A stretch of DNA of 18,403 nucleotides, taken from contig JAIRNB010000087.1 in the NCBI GenBank assembly GCA_031258265.1, forward strand, positions 1-18,403, read 5' to 3'. Both the position numbers and the translations under genes were made by a program. Source of the stretch: Treponema sp. Its GTDB lineage: Bacteria > Spirochaetota > Spirochaetia > Treponematales > Breznakiellaceae. Within the stretch, counting starts at the first letter, position 1. The number at the start of each line of letters is the position of its first letter. Shown in pieces: positions 1 through 9,072 of the stretch. The notes under the pieces were generated by a model. That model made no database searches, was not told the origin of the DNA, and worked only from the letters and a program-made list of their open reading frames with translations.

Positions 1-35
1 GGCCCCCCCTTATAAGTTCTAGTCGATTCGATGGG

Positions 36-1193
36 ATGGGGGATGAAATGGACGGGATTCCGGTTTTTCTGATTGGTTCAGGGGGTTACGGGAAGGAGTA
101 CCTGGACGTACTATTGGGCGGGAAGAATCCGCCCTGGACGCTGGCGGGTCTGGCTTCGCCGGATGCCCGGGCTTCGCCCCATTACGAAACGCTGCGGGAG
201 CGGGGTATTCCGGTTTACGGGGAGGCGGCGGATTTTTGGAAGGAGCGGGGGAATACGGGGGGCGGGATTCTTACTGTCGTCAGTTCTCCTATCCATACCC
301 ACTATGCCTATACGATGGAGGCCCTGGAAAGGGGCAGCGCAGTGCTTTGCGAAAAACCGGTCTGCGGTGACGGGGGGCAGATGGACAGGCTTGCGCAAAA
401 AGAAAGGGAAACGGGGCTTTTTGTGGCGGCCGGTTATCAGCGGTGTTTTTACCGGGACCTTTTGGCCTTCAAAAAGGATATTATGGCGGGGCTTTTTGGG
501 GAGCCCCGGCGATTCCGCCTGCTTAACATGCCGCGCCGGGGGCAGCGTTACTATGCCCGCAATTCCTGGGCGGGGAAAATTTCCTTTGGCGGCACGCGAA
601 TTCTCGACAGTCCCCTGCAGAATGCCTGCGGCCATGAAATACAACTGATGCTGTTTCTCCTGGGGGACGCGGTGGATACGGCGGCGGGTGTTGATTCCCT
701 GGAGGCGCGGCTTTGGAAGGTCCGGCGGGAGATAGAAAACTTTGACACCGCCGCCATACGAGTTCAAACTTCCGGCGGCGCGGCGCTGTACTTTTACACG
801 GCCCATGGCGTGGCGGCTTCCACCGGTCCCATGGGGGAGTTTTACTTTGAAAAGGCCCGGGCGGTTTACGGCAAGGATGAACGGATAACCGTATTCTTTA
901 ACGACGGCGGGGTTAAAGATTACAACGATATTGATCGCAGCGAGGTCCCGTCACAAAAACTCTTTGACTGTATCGAGGCCCTGGCCGGGGCTTCGCGGCC
1001 GGTCTGCACGTTAAAGACCGCCCGTCCGCATCTGGACTGTGTGCTGCGGGCCCAGGAGTTCCCGGTGGTTCCAGTACAGGCCGGCAAATTAAGGTATTTC
1101 AGGGAAAACGAAGATGAATTCCTCTACGCGGAGGGGCTGGAAGAGGCTTTTCTTAGGGCCTATAACGATTTTACCCTGCCGGAATTTTCTTAA
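36..1193 (+). CDS. Gfo/Idh/MocA-family NAD(P)-dependent oxidoreductase
   Basis: Probable cytoplasmic dehydrogenase of the Gfo/Idh/MocA family, whose members oxidise or reduce sugars, inositols and related polyols with NAD(P). Seen: an N-terminal Rossmann fold with a GSGGYG dinucleotide motif at residues 14-19, the family EKP motif at 106-108 (the Lys is normally catalytic), and a GHEIQ segment near 200 resembling the C-terminal substrate-domain histidine. The 385-residue length is normal for the family. The start is uncertain: ATG at 36 has no clear ribosome site, while the in-frame ATG at 48 follows a GGGGG run at a suitable distance and removes only four residues. It is the first of four co-directional redox genes; the next begins 57 bp downstream. 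The substrate cannot be read from the sequence. Confidence 0.88.
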   Translation: MGDEMDGIPVFLIGSGGYGKEYLDVLLGGKNPPWTLAGLASPDARASPHYETLRERGIPVYGEAADFWKERGNTGGGILTVVSSPIHTHYAYTMEALERGSAVLCEKPVCGDGGQMDRLAQKERETGLFVAAGYQRCFYRDLLAFKKDIMAGLFGEPRRFRLLNMPRRGQRYYARNSWAGKISFGGTRILDSPLQNACGHEIQLMLFLLGDAVDTAAGVDSLEARLWKVRREIENFDTAAIRVQTSGGAALYFYTAHGVAASTGPMGEFYFEKARAVYGKDERITVFFNDGGVKDYNDIDRSEVPSQKLFDCIEALAGASRPVCTLKTARPHLDCVLRAQEFPVVPVQAGKLRYFRENEDEFLYAEGLEEAFLRAYNDFTLPEFS

Positions 1194-1250
1194 AGATTCG
1201 TTTCGCGGGAGGGAAATTTACCCGGTGGATAAGACAGGCGGATAAAATAA

Positions 1251-2030
1251 ATGGGAAAAATAATTGGTAAAACGGCGATTATCACCGGCGGTTCCCGGGG
1301 CATCGGCTTTGCCATTGCCCTGGCCCTGGCGGCCGATGGCTTTAACACTGTTATTGTGGGCCGGCGGGAGCGGGGGGATTGCGCGGAAAACCTGCGGAAG
1401 CTGGAAGACCGGGGAAAGGGGGTCCTCTACGTCCAGGCCGATGTAAGCGCCGCTTCCGGTAGGGAACGGATCATGGCCGGGGCAGTGGGGGCCTTTGGCG
1501 GTGTTCATGTGCTGGTCAACAACGCGGGGCTGGCCCCGGAAAAAAGGGCGGACCTGCTGGAAATGAGCGAGGAAAGCTTCGACCGGGTGCTGGGAACCAA
1601 TACCCGGGCGGTGATGTTCCTTACCCAGCTTACGGCCCGGCAGATGTTAAAACAGCCGGTGGAAGGGAAAAAACGGGGGACCATTATCAACATTGGTTCC
1701 TGCTCCGCCGAAGTAAGCTCGATTAACCGGGGGGAATACTGCGTGTCCAAGGCGGGGCTTTCCATGCTTACCAAACTCTACGCCCAGCGCCTTGCCGGGG
1801 AGGGTATCTATGTTCACGAGATCCGGCCGGGGATCATCGACACCGACATGACCGGCGGAGTAAAGGAAAAATACGACGCCCTTATCGCCGGCGGGGTCTT
1901 CCCCATTGCCCGCTGGGGCGCGGCGGAGGACGTGGGGAAGGCCGCCGCGGTGTTTGCCTCCGACGCTTTTCTCTACACCACGGGAAACTACGTGGATGTG
2001 GACGGCGGTTTTCATATCCGGCGCCTGTAG
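1251..2030 (+). CDS. Short-chain dehydrogenase/reductase (SDR, FabG-like)
   Basis: Classical SDR enzyme, 259 residues, expected to be a cytoplasmic NAD(P)-dependent alcohol/ketone oxidoreductase. Seen: cofactor motif TGGSRGIG at residues 12-19, NNAG at 90-93, and the catalytic triad Ser150, Tyr163, Lys167 (YCVSK). The C-terminal segment ending in a VDGG motif is typical of 3-oxoacyl-ACP-reductase-like SDRs. Sequence alone does not separate a fatty-acid role from sugar/polyol oxidation. Its position between a Gfo/Idh/MocA enzyme and an OYE flavoprotein favours a catabolic role (inference). The stop codon lies inside a 16-bp tandem duplication (2024-2055). Confidence 0.9.
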   Translation: MGKIIGKTAIITGGSRGIGFAIALALAADGFNTVIVGRRERGDCAENLRKLEDRGKGVLYVQADVSAASGRERIMAGAVGAFGGVHVLVNNAGLAPEKRADLLEMSEESFDRVLGTNTRAVMFLTQLTARQMLKQPVEGKKRGTIINIGSCSAEVSSINRGEYCVSKAGLSMLTKLYAQRLAGEGIYVHEIRPGIIDTDMTGGVKEKYDALIAGGVFPIARWGAAEDVGKAAAVFASDAFLYTTGNYVDVDGGFHIRRL

Positions 2031-2055
2031 GTTAAGAGACCTGTAGGTTAAGGGA
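2024..2055. repeat. 16-bp tandem duplication over the SDR stop codon
   Basis: The unit CCTGTAGGTTAAGAGA at 2024-2039 is followed directly by CCTGTAGGTTAAGGGA at 2040-2055, with one mismatch. The TAG stop at 2028-2030 is therefore duplicated at 2044-2046. It looks like a small slippage duplication and leaves both reading frames intact. Confidence 0.85.
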
Positions 2056-2084
2056 ATATTACAGCGCCAAAAGGAGCCTATGGC

Positions 2085-3311
2085 ATGGAAGCTATTCTGT
2101 TTTCCCCGCTGACGATCAAAAACAAAACCGTTCCCAACCGTTTTACCGCCCAGGCCATGGAGGGGAACGACGGCGGCGGGGGCCGCCCCTCGGAACGGAC
2201 CCTGGACCGCTACCGGAATCTTGCCAGGGGCGGCTGGGGCCTGGTTATCAGCGAGGCCCTTTCGGTATCGGAAACCAGCCTTGCCAGGGTAAACGGCCTG
2301 ATCCTGAACAGAAAAAACCTGGACGGATTCAAGCGTCTGGTGGAAATATTCAAGCGCGAAAATCCCCAGGGCCTTTTACTTTTCCAGTTGACCCATTCGG
2401 GGGAGCGGTCGGGGGCCTTTTCGGAAAGGGTGAGTCTTGGCGGCGGGGAGGGCCGCATCTTATCAAACGGCGAAATTGAAGGCATTAAGGACAGTTTTAT
2501 TACGACCGCCCTCCTGGCGGAGGAAGCCGGGGCGGACGGGATAGATTTTAAGATGTGCCACGGCTACCTGGGGGCGGAAATGCTCCGCCCCGCCAATATC
2601 CGGGGGGACAAGTGGGGCGGAAGCTTTGAGAACCGCAGCCGCCTCCTGCGGGAGGGGCTGGGGGCGATTAAACAGGGGCGGCGTTCGGAAAATTTTATCC
2701 TGGGGTCCCGGCTTTCCATGTACGAGGGAATCCGCGGGGGCTGCGGTACCGGCGGGCCGGATGAGTTAATTGAGGACCTGGGGGAAATGCTCGATGTGGT
2801 GCGGCTTATGGACGATCTGGGGATGGACTATGTGAACGTCTCCGCCGGAATCCCCGCCCTTACGGGGGCCATAACCCGTCCCACGGAGCCATCCAAATAT
2901 TTGGCCTACCACCATCTGCGTTACACCAAGACCGTAAAGAATCTGATAACCAGGGAAAACCGGGGCCTTAAAGTAATAGGTTCCGCCTACAGCAGTTACA
3001 AGGCGGAGGCCCCGGCCATGATGGGGGAGATGCTGGGCAAGGGCTATACCGATCTCTGCGGCTTTGGCCGCCAGATATTCGCCGATCCCCTAACTCCCAA
3101 AAAATACCGGAATGGGGAGGCGGTAAACTGGTGCGTCCTATGTTCCGGCTGTTCCAGGCTTATGGCGGCCCAGCTTAACGACGGCTGTGTGGTGTACAAT
3201 GACTATTACAAGCGGGTAATGAAGAATTCCAGAACTACGCCCTCCGCCCCGCCGTCTTTAGAGTCTTTAGCGCCTTCAGCGCCTTTACCGCCTTCAGCGG
3301 CCCTGCCCTAA
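2085..3311 (+). CDS. NADH:flavin oxidoreductase, Old Yellow Enzyme family, with probable [4Fe-4S] site
   Basis: FMN-dependent TIM-barrel enzyme of the OYE/2-enoate reductase/trimethylamine dehydrogenase type; such enzymes reduce activated C=C bonds or demethylate small molecules. Seen: QLTHSGERSG, the family substrate/FMN segment DFKMCHGYLGAEML, and the GGSFENR motif. Near the C terminus four cysteines (350, 353, 356, 368) are spaced C-x2-C-x2-C-x11-C, very close to the iron-sulfur site of 2-enoate reductases. The C-terminal FAD/NADH half found in those larger enzymes is missing. The last ~25 residues are Ser/Pro/Ala-rich and encoded by short GC-rich repeats. A good ribosome site (AAAAGGAG) precedes the ATG. 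The FAD-binding gene starts 3 bp after its stop, so the two products may work together. Confidence 0.9.
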   Translation: MEAILFSPLTIKNKTVPNRFTAQAMEGNDGGGGRPSERTLDRYRNLARGGWGLVISEALSVSETSLARVNGLILNRKNLDGFKRLVEIFKRENPQGLLLFQLTHSGERSGAFSERVSLGGGEGRILSNGEIEGIKDSFITTALLAEEAGADGIDFKMCHGYLGAEMLRPANIRGDKWGGSFENRSRLLREGLGAIKQGRRSENFILGSRLSMYEGIRGGCGTGGPDELIEDLGEMLDVVRLMDDLGMDYVNVSAGIPALTGAITRPTEPSKYLAYHHLRYTKTVKNLITRENRGLKVIGSAYSSYKAEAPAMMGEMLGKGYTDLCGFGRQIFADPLTPKKYRNGEAVNWCVLCSGCSRLMAAQLNDGCVVYNDYYKRVMKNSRTTPSAPPSLESLAPSAPLPPSAALP

Positions 3312-3314
3312 GAT

Positions 3315-5414
3315 ATGCCCGGACAAACGAAAATGCTTCCACCACTGTATTTTTTTGGAAAAACAGTAAAGCTAATCAATAGGATCTATGACTGCGTTGT
3401 GGTTGGCTCCGGCGCGGCGGGCTACAACGCGGCGATCCACCTGGTGAATTTCGGCGTTGAAAATATCGTTATCCTCTGCGAGAACCGGCTTAACGGGACC
3501 TCCCGGAACGCCGGCTCCGACAAACAGACCTACTACAAGATCGCCTGCGCCGGGGCGGAGGGGGATTCCCCCCGGAGCATGGCGGAAACTCTTTTTTCCG
3601 GGGGCGCTATGGACGGCGATATCGCCCTCTGCGAGGCCGCCCATTCCCTGGAAGAATTTTTCCATCTGGTATCCCTGGGAGTGCCCTTTCCCCATAACAG
3701 CTACGGCGAATTCCCCGGCTACCAGACGGACCACGACAGCCGCCGCCGGGCATCCTCCACCGGGCCCTATACATCAAAGGCCATGACCGAAGCCCTGGAA
3801 CGGGAGGTTTTTAGGAAGGGTATAGCAATCAACGATAAAACCCAGGTGATCAAGATTCTCTGTAGCGGCGAGGGCGGCGGGAATGGGGACAAAAGCGCGG
3901 GGAACGGCGGGGCCGAAGAATCCGGCGGCGGGGGAAAAACCGGCGGGGAGCGCCGGGCCTTTGGGCTTCTTTGCCTGGGGGAAGGGAACACCTTCAGCCT
4001 GTACCTGGCGAAAAATATCATCTTTGCCGGCGGCGGGAATCCCGGCCTGTACCGGCAAACCGTGTACCCCCCGGGGCAGTCCGGTTCTTCCGGAGTGCTG
4101 GCCCGGGAGGGGGTTCGCTTTGCCAATATTACCGAGTGGCAGTACGGCATCGGATCGATCAAATTCCGCTGGAACCTTTCGGGGAGCTACCAGCAGGTAA
4201 TTCCCCGTTATCTTTCCGTTGATGCCCAGGGAAAGGAGGATGAATTCCTCAACGATTATTTCTCCACCACCGGGGAACTGGCGGCGGCGGTGTTTTTCAA
4301 GGGCTACCAGTGGCCCTTTAGCGCGGAAAAAACAGGAAAGGGAGGCTCATCGATCATAGATATTGCCGTTTACATTGAACGGCACATCAAGGGAAAACGG
4401 GTGTACCTGGACTTCACGCGCAACCCCCAGGGCGGCGAAATTGAGAACTTCGATCTTTCCGTTATCGGAAAGGAAGCCCTCGATTACCTGAGCGCCTCCG
4501 GCGCCCTGGGGGCCACACCGCTGGAACGGCTGAAGCGGCTTAACCCTCCGGCCATTGAACTTTACCGTTCACAGGGTATCGATCTGGCGGCCGAATATTT
4601 GGAAATCGACGTGCTGCCCCAGCACCAGAACGGGGGGGCGGAGATAAGTATCTGGTGGGAAACATCGGTCAAACACCTCTTTGCCGCGGGGGAATGTGCC
4701 GGAAGCCACGGGGTGCGCCGCCCCGGCGGCAGCGCCCTTAACGCGGGGCAGGTGGGGGGGCTGCGGGCGGCCTCGTATATCGCCGGGTTTTACCTGAAAA
4801 ACGATACATGGTTCGGCCCCGGAGGGGGCGGGGAGGAAGGGCCGGGGGAGAGGGTACTGCGGGCGGCGGCGGCTGAACTGGCGGCCTTTGAACGGGGACT
4901 TAAACTCGATTACCCGGCCGGAAAACAGGCGGGAAGGGGGGAGCGTAAAAACCCGGGAATCCCGGAAAAGCTGCGGCGGCTTCAGGAGATCAACAGCGGG
5001 GCGGCGGGTTTTCTGCGGAACAAGGGGGAGATAAAGAGAAGCCTGGCCCTTATCGAAGCCATGGCGCAGGAAAGCCTTGAGGCCGGTGACGAAGAACTGG
5101 CGGCAGCCTTCAAATACCGGGAAATCCTGCTCCTAAGCCGGATCTTCCACCAGGGGATATGGTACTACCTGGATTCCGGCGGATTAAGCCGGGGTTCCTG
5201 CGCCGTCACCGGCGGCGATTCCGGTATCCGCCCTCAGGCGGAACGGGGTTTCCCCATAGACGCCGCCTTCCACGACAAGGCGCTTATCACGAAATTTGAC
5301 GCCGGCGCAGACAAAGTCCATTCCCTGTTCCGCCCGGTACGGCCCATACCCCAGGCCGATCTCTGGTTCGAAAAGGTCTGGGCCGATTACCGGGATGGCG
5401 GCATATTCCGGTAG
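3315..5414 (+). CDS. FAD-dependent oxidoreductase, fumarate reductase/L-aspartate oxidase flavoprotein type
   Basis: Large FAD-binding subunit-like protein, 699 residues. Seen: the dinucleotide motif GSGAAG at residues 31-36, a helical capping region containing His140 and the RRRASSTGPY segment, His437 in a PQHQNGG context, and the flavin-binding stretch AGECAGSHGVRRPGG at 458-472. A C-terminal helical domain from ~555 (LRRLQEINSGA..., then LLSRIFHQG...) resembles the fumarate reductase/SdhA C-terminal domain. A Gly-rich low-complexity insert spans ~184-212. The family transfers electrons between FAD and dicarboxylate-like or enoate substrates; this substrate is unknown. It is tightly coupled to the OYE gene upstream (3-bp gap). 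The start has no clear ribosome site, so translational coupling is likely. No membrane anchor or ferredoxin subunit is seen next to it. Confidence 0.87.
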   Translation: MPGQTKMLPPLYFFGKTVKLINRIYDCVVVGSGAAGYNAAIHLVNFGVENIVILCENRLNGTSRNAGSDKQTYYKIACAGAEGDSPRSMAETLFSGGAMDGDIALCEAAHSLEEFFHLVSLGVPFPHNSYGEFPGYQTDHDSRRRASSTGPYTSKAMTEALEREVFRKGIAINDKTQVIKILCSGEGGGNGDKSAGNGGAEESGGGGKTGGERRAFGLLCLGEGNTFSLYLAKNIIFAGGGNPGLYRQTVYPPGQSGSSGVLAREGVRFANITEWQYGIGSIKFRWNLSGSYQQVIPRYLSVDAQGKEDEFLNDYFSTTGELAAAVFFKGYQWPFSAEKTGKGGSSIIDIAVYIERHIKGKRVYLDFTRNPQGGEIENFDLSVIGKEALDYLSASGALGATPLERLKRLNPPAIELYRSQGIDLAAEYLEIDVLPQHQNGGAEISIWWETSVKHLFAAGECAGSHGVRRPGGSALNAGQVGGLRAASYIAGFYLKNDTWFGPGGGGEEGPGERVLRAAAAELAAFERGLKLDYPAGKQAGRGERKNPGIPEKLRRLQEINSGAAGFLRNKGEIKRSLALIEAMAQESLEAGDEELAAAFKYREILLLSRIFHQGIWYYLDSGGLSRGSCAVTGGDSGIRPQAERGFPIDAAFHDKALITKFDAGADKVHSLFRPVRPIPQADLWFEKVWADYRDGGIFR

Positions 5415-5416
5415 GC

Positions 5417-5445
5417 CCCGGAGTTCCGCTTCACGAAACTCCGGG
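5417..5445. terminator. Stem-loop between convergent FAD gene and rpoB
   Basis: Perfect 9-bp arms CCCGGAGTT (5417-5425) and AACTCCGGG (5437-5445) with an 11-nt loop lie between the two convergent stop codons. No T-run follows on either strand, so it is terminator-like rather than a canonical intrinsic terminator. It could block read-through in both directions. Confidence 0.5.
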
Positions 5446-5489
5446 AACAGAATCCCAGGACGCGCCGGAGGACAAAGCCCCGCGCGCCG

Positions 5490-8400
5490 CTAGAAATTGC
5501 TTCCGCTCTTGGTAATAAGCTCCTCGTCCCGTTCCGTCAGAGGAATCTGCTTACCCTTGCCATCGTAGATCGTCAAATCCAAAGCCAGGCCCCGGAGTTC
5601 CTGGACCAGCACGTTGAAAGATTCGGGGATTCCCGCCGTGGTGGAGGGTTCTCCCTTGACAATGGCCTCGTAGATCTTGGAGCGGCCGGTCATATCGTCG
5701 GACTTGATGGTCAACAGCTCCTGCAGGGTATTGGCGGCGCCGTAGGCTTCCAGGGCCCAGACCTCCATTTCCCCCAGCCGCTGGCCGCCGAACTGGGCCT
5801 TGCCCCCCAGGGGCTGCTGAGTCACCAGGGAGTAGGGGCCGGTGGAGCGGGCGTGCATCTTGTCATCGACCAGGTGGTGAAGCTTGAGGAAGTAGATGAC
5901 GCCGCAGAAAATAGGATTCACAAAGGCTTCCCCCGTGCGGCCGTCGTAGAGGGTGGTCTTGCTGGTAACCGGAAGCCCCGCTTCTTTAAGCTTTTCTTCG
6001 ATTTGTCCGGTGGAGGGGGACTGGAATACCGGTGCGGAGTACCACTCGTCCAAGGTGGAACCGGCCCAGCCAAGCTCCGTTTCCAAAAGCTGGCCAATGT
6101 TCATCCGGGAGGGCACCCCCAGGGGGGTAAGACAGAGGTCCAGGGGAGTACCGTCTTCCATGTAGGGCATGTCTTCTTCAGGAAGAATCCGGGCCACTAC
6201 ACCCTTGTTCCCGTGGCGGCCCGCCATCTTATCCCCCTCCCGCAGCTTCCGCTTGGTGGCGATAAGGACCTTCACCACCTCATCCACCCCGGGGTTAAGA
6301 TCGTCCCCGGCGCTGCGCTTAAGCCGCTGAATGTCGATAATCGTACCCTCTACGCCGTGGGGCACCCGGAGGGAGGAATCCCGAACTTCCTTGGCCTTCT
6401 CACCAAAGATCGAATTGAGAAGCTTAAATTCCGGGGTGGTTTCAGTTTCGCTTTTAGGCGTTACCTTGCCCACCAGAATGTCCCCGGAACGGACTTTAGC
6501 CCCCACCATGATGATCCCTTCGCTGTCCAGATTGTCCAGGCTCTTCTCCGATGTGTTGGGAATATCATGGGTAATCTTCTCCGGCCCCAGCTTGGTTTCC
6601 CGCACCTCGGTAATAAATTCCTTGATGTGGATAGAGGTAAACATATCGTCCTTCACCACCCGCTCGGAGATGAGGATCGAATCTTCGTAGTTGTAGCCGT
6701 TCCAGGGCATAAAACCCACCAGGATGTTCCGCCCCAGGGCCAGTTCCCCGTTCCGGGTGGCGGGACCGTCGGCAATCACCTGGCCCCGGGTTACCTTCTC
6801 CCCCGGTCTTACGATGGGCCGCTGGTTGTAACAGGTATCCTGGTTGGTCCGCTGGTATTTTACCAGCCGGTACACATCCAGCCCTTCCTCGCTGGTTTCG
6901 GGAATTTTAGTCTTGCTATCCTCCGGCTTAACGACAATTTCCTGGGAAGTAACCCGCAGAACCGCCCCGTTCCGCCGGGCCTTTACCAGGACCCCCGAAT
7001 CGTAAGCGCATTTCCCTTCCATCCCGGTCCCCACCCTGGGGGCCTCCGGGAACACCAGGGGAACCGCTTGACGCTGCATGTTAGAACCCATAAGGGCCCG
7101 GTTGGCGTCATCGTGTTCCAAAAAGGGGATAAGGGAAGCGGAAACGGAGATGATCTGCTTGGGGGACACGTCCATGTACTGAATTTCCTGGGGGGACCGG
7201 GTGGTATAATCCCCCTGGCGGCGGCAGGAAACCTGCTCATCCACAAAAGAACCGTTGGCGTTCAGTTTGGCGGAAGCCTGGGCGATATAGTACCGGTCCT
7301 CATCCATGGCGGAAAGATATTCAACATCCTTAGCTGCCTTGCCGTCCACCACCTTGCGGTAGGGGGTCTCCAAGAAACCGTATTCGTTTACCCGGGTATA
7401 GTTTGCCAGAGATACGATAAGACCGATATTCGGCCCCTCCGGGGTCTCTATGGGACACATGCGGCCATAATGGGTGTAATGGACATCCCGGACTTCAAAG
7501 CCCGCCCGTTCCCTGGAAAGGCCGCCGGGCCCCAGGGCGTTAAGCCGGCGTTTGTGGGTCAGCTCCGCCAGGGGGTTTACCTGGTCCATGAACTGGGAAA
7601 GCTGGCTGGACCCAAAGAACTCCTTGATGGCGGCCACCACCGGCTTTATCGAAATAAGGTCCTGGGGCTTAATGGTGTCGGTCTCTTTAAGGCTCATCCG
7701 CTCCTTGGCGATCCGTTCCATACGGCTAAAGGCGGTTTTCATAGAATTAGCCATCAGCTCACCCACGGACCGGACCCGGCGGTTCCCCAGGTGATCAATA
7801 TCATCAATGTTTTCGTCCCCCACGTAGACTTTGATAAGGAACTTCATGGTGGCGATAATATCCTGCCTGGTAAGGGTAAATTCCTCCAGGGCGGGCTTAT
7901 AGTCAAATTTCTTGTTGAGCTTGTAACGCCCTACCTTCCCCAAATCGTAACGGCGGCTGGTAAAGAACATCCCCAAAAGATCCTTCCCCGCCGCTTCCAC
8001 GGTGATGGATTCCCCAGGCATAAGAACTGAGTACACCGCCGCCAGGGCGTCTTCCCGGGAAGGTTCGTCCCGGCTGGGATCTTCCTTGACAAACTTAATC
8101 TCCTCCCGCTCAAAGCAGTTAAGGAGCATGTCGGAATTAAGGGAATCAGCGGCCTCAAAATCGATCACCTCTACGCCGGAGATGCCGTTAGCCAAAAGCT
8201 CATCCACATTATGGGGGTGGAGTTTCTCCCCGGCCCGGTAGAGCTTCTTCTTTTCCTCCACACCTTTCTTTGCCGGAACCTCCTCCGTATCCCCGGCTAT
8301 CCACACGGCGGAAGCGAGAATCCGGCCGGAGAACTTCTCCCTGGTTTCCCGGTCGTCCCGTACCTCCAGAGTCTCCGTCCTGTAAAAAGCGCGGATAATG

Positions 8401-9038
8401 TCTTCCCGGCTGTCGTAACCCAGGGCCCTAAGGAAGATGGTCCCCAGAATCCGCTTTTTCCGGTCTATCTTGGCGTAAATCAGTTCCCGCTTCTGATCTA
8501 TCTCAAACTCCAGCCAGCTCCCCCGGTAGGGGATGATCCGGGAAGAATAAATGCCCTTTTCATGGCTAAAGATAACCCCCGGTGACCGGTGGATCTGGGA
8601 AACCACGACCCGCTCCGCGCCGTTGATGATAAAGGTCCCCCGCTCCGTCATGATGGGAATATCTCCCATGTAAATATCTTTCTGGCGGATTTCACCGGTC
8701 TGCGTAAAGATCAGGTTTACCCTGGCTTTAAGGGATACCGCATAGGTCAAACCCTTCTGCTTGCAGTCCTGCTCGGAAAATTTGATATTTCCCTCGTCCA
8801 GGGTATAGTAATCGTAGGCCAAAACCATGTCCCCATTGGGACTTTCGATGGAAAAGGTAGTCCGAAACACCTCTTCCAGCCCCTGAAGGGCCGGAGTCTT
8901 TCCTGCCTTTAAGGTTTCCCGCTGCAAGAAGCGTTCATAAGAACCAAGCTGGATACCAATAAGATCGGGCAATTCCATTACATCAAGAATTTCCTTGCCG
9001 ATATACGTCCGTTTTACAGCCACTTTAGCTTTTGCCAT
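5490..9038 (-). CDS. rpoB: DNA-directed RNA polymerase subunit beta
   Basis: Beta subunit of RNA polymerase. The ATG at 9038 gives 1182 residues beginning MAKAKVAVKR and is preceded by a strong AGGGGGA ribosome site. A further 24 in-frame residues extend to 9110 but fall in the palindromic leader and look non-coding. Seen: the ERVVVSQIHRSPG block, the rifampicin-region block SSQLSQFMDQ, the ETPEGPNIGLI block, and the active-site-proximal segment with GDKMAGRHGNKG. The codon matching E. coli Ser531 is AAC (7539-7541), giving Asn500, as in naturally rifampicin-resistant spirochaetes. The gene is the last of a ribosomal operon. rpoC, normally directly downstream, is absent: the next gene is a convergent oxidoreductase 75 bp away. 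Confidence 0.99.
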   Translation of the reverse strand: MAKAKVAVKRTYIGKEILDVMELPDLIGIQLGSYERFLQRETLKAGKTPALQGLEEVFRTTFSIESPNGDMVLAYDYYTLDEGNIKFSEQDCKQKGLTYAVSLKARVNLIFTQTGEIRQKDIYMGDIPIMTERGTFIINGAERVVVSQIHRSPGVIFSHEKGIYSSRIIPYRGSWLEFEIDQKRELIYAKIDRKKRILGTIFLRALGYDSREDIIRAFYRTETLEVRDDRETREKFSGRILASAVWIAGDTEEVPAKKGVEEKKKLYRAGEKLHPHNVDELLANGISGVEVIDFEAADSLNSDMLLNCFEREEIKFVKEDPSRDEPSREDALAAVYSVLMPGESITVEAAGKDLLGMFFTSRRYDLGKVGRYKLNKKFDYKPALEEFTLTRQDIIATMKFLIKVYVGDENIDDIDHLGNRRVRSVGELMANSMKTAFSRMERIAKERMSLKETDTIKPQDLISIKPVVAAIKEFFGSSQLSQFMDQVNPLAELTHKRRLNALGPGGLSRERAGFEVRDVHYTHYGRMCPIETPEGPNIGLIVSLANYTRVNEYGFLETPYRKVVDGKAAKDVEYLSAMDEDRYYIAQASAKLNANGSFVDEQVSCRRQGDYTTRSPQEIQYMDVSPKQIISVSASLIPFLEHDDANRALMGSNMQRQAVPLVFPEAPRVGTGMEGKCAYDSGVLVKARRNGAVLRVTSQEIVVKPEDSKTKIPETSEEGLDVYRLVKYQRTNQDTCYNQRPIVRPGEKVTRGQVIADGPATRNGELALGRNILVGFMPWNGYNYEDSILISERVVKDDMFTSIHIKEFITEVRETKLGPEKITHDIPNTSEKSLDNLDSEGIIMVGAKVRSGDILVGKVTPKSETETTPEFKLLNSIFGEKAKEVRDSSLRVPHGVEGTIIDIQRLKRSAGDDLNPGVDEVVKVLIATKRKLREGDKMAGRHGNKGVVARILPEEDMPYMEDGTPLDLCLTPLGVPSRMNIGQLLETELGWAGSTLDEWYSAPVFQSPSTGQIEEKLKEAGLPVTSKTTLYDGRTGEAFVNPIFCGVIYFLKLHHLVDDKMHARSTGPYSLVTQQPLGGKAQFGGQRLGEMEVWALEAYGAANTLQELLTIKSDDMTGRSKIYEAIVKGEPSTTAGIPESFNVLVQELRGLALDLTIYDGKGKQIPLTERDEELITKSGSNF

Positions 9039-9072
9039 TGTTTCCCCCTGCCTAGCAGCCTGTTGCAATGTA

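Noticed and set aside
111..806. 231-codon frame antisense to the Gfo/Idh/MocA gene
   Set aside because: No domain and basic/Pro-rich junk composition; the sense gene has clear family motifs.
5853..8030. 725-codon open frame on the plus strand antisense to rpoB
   Set aside because: It is a mirror of the GC-biased rpoB codons. The translation has no recognisable domain, and rpoB on the other strand is certain.
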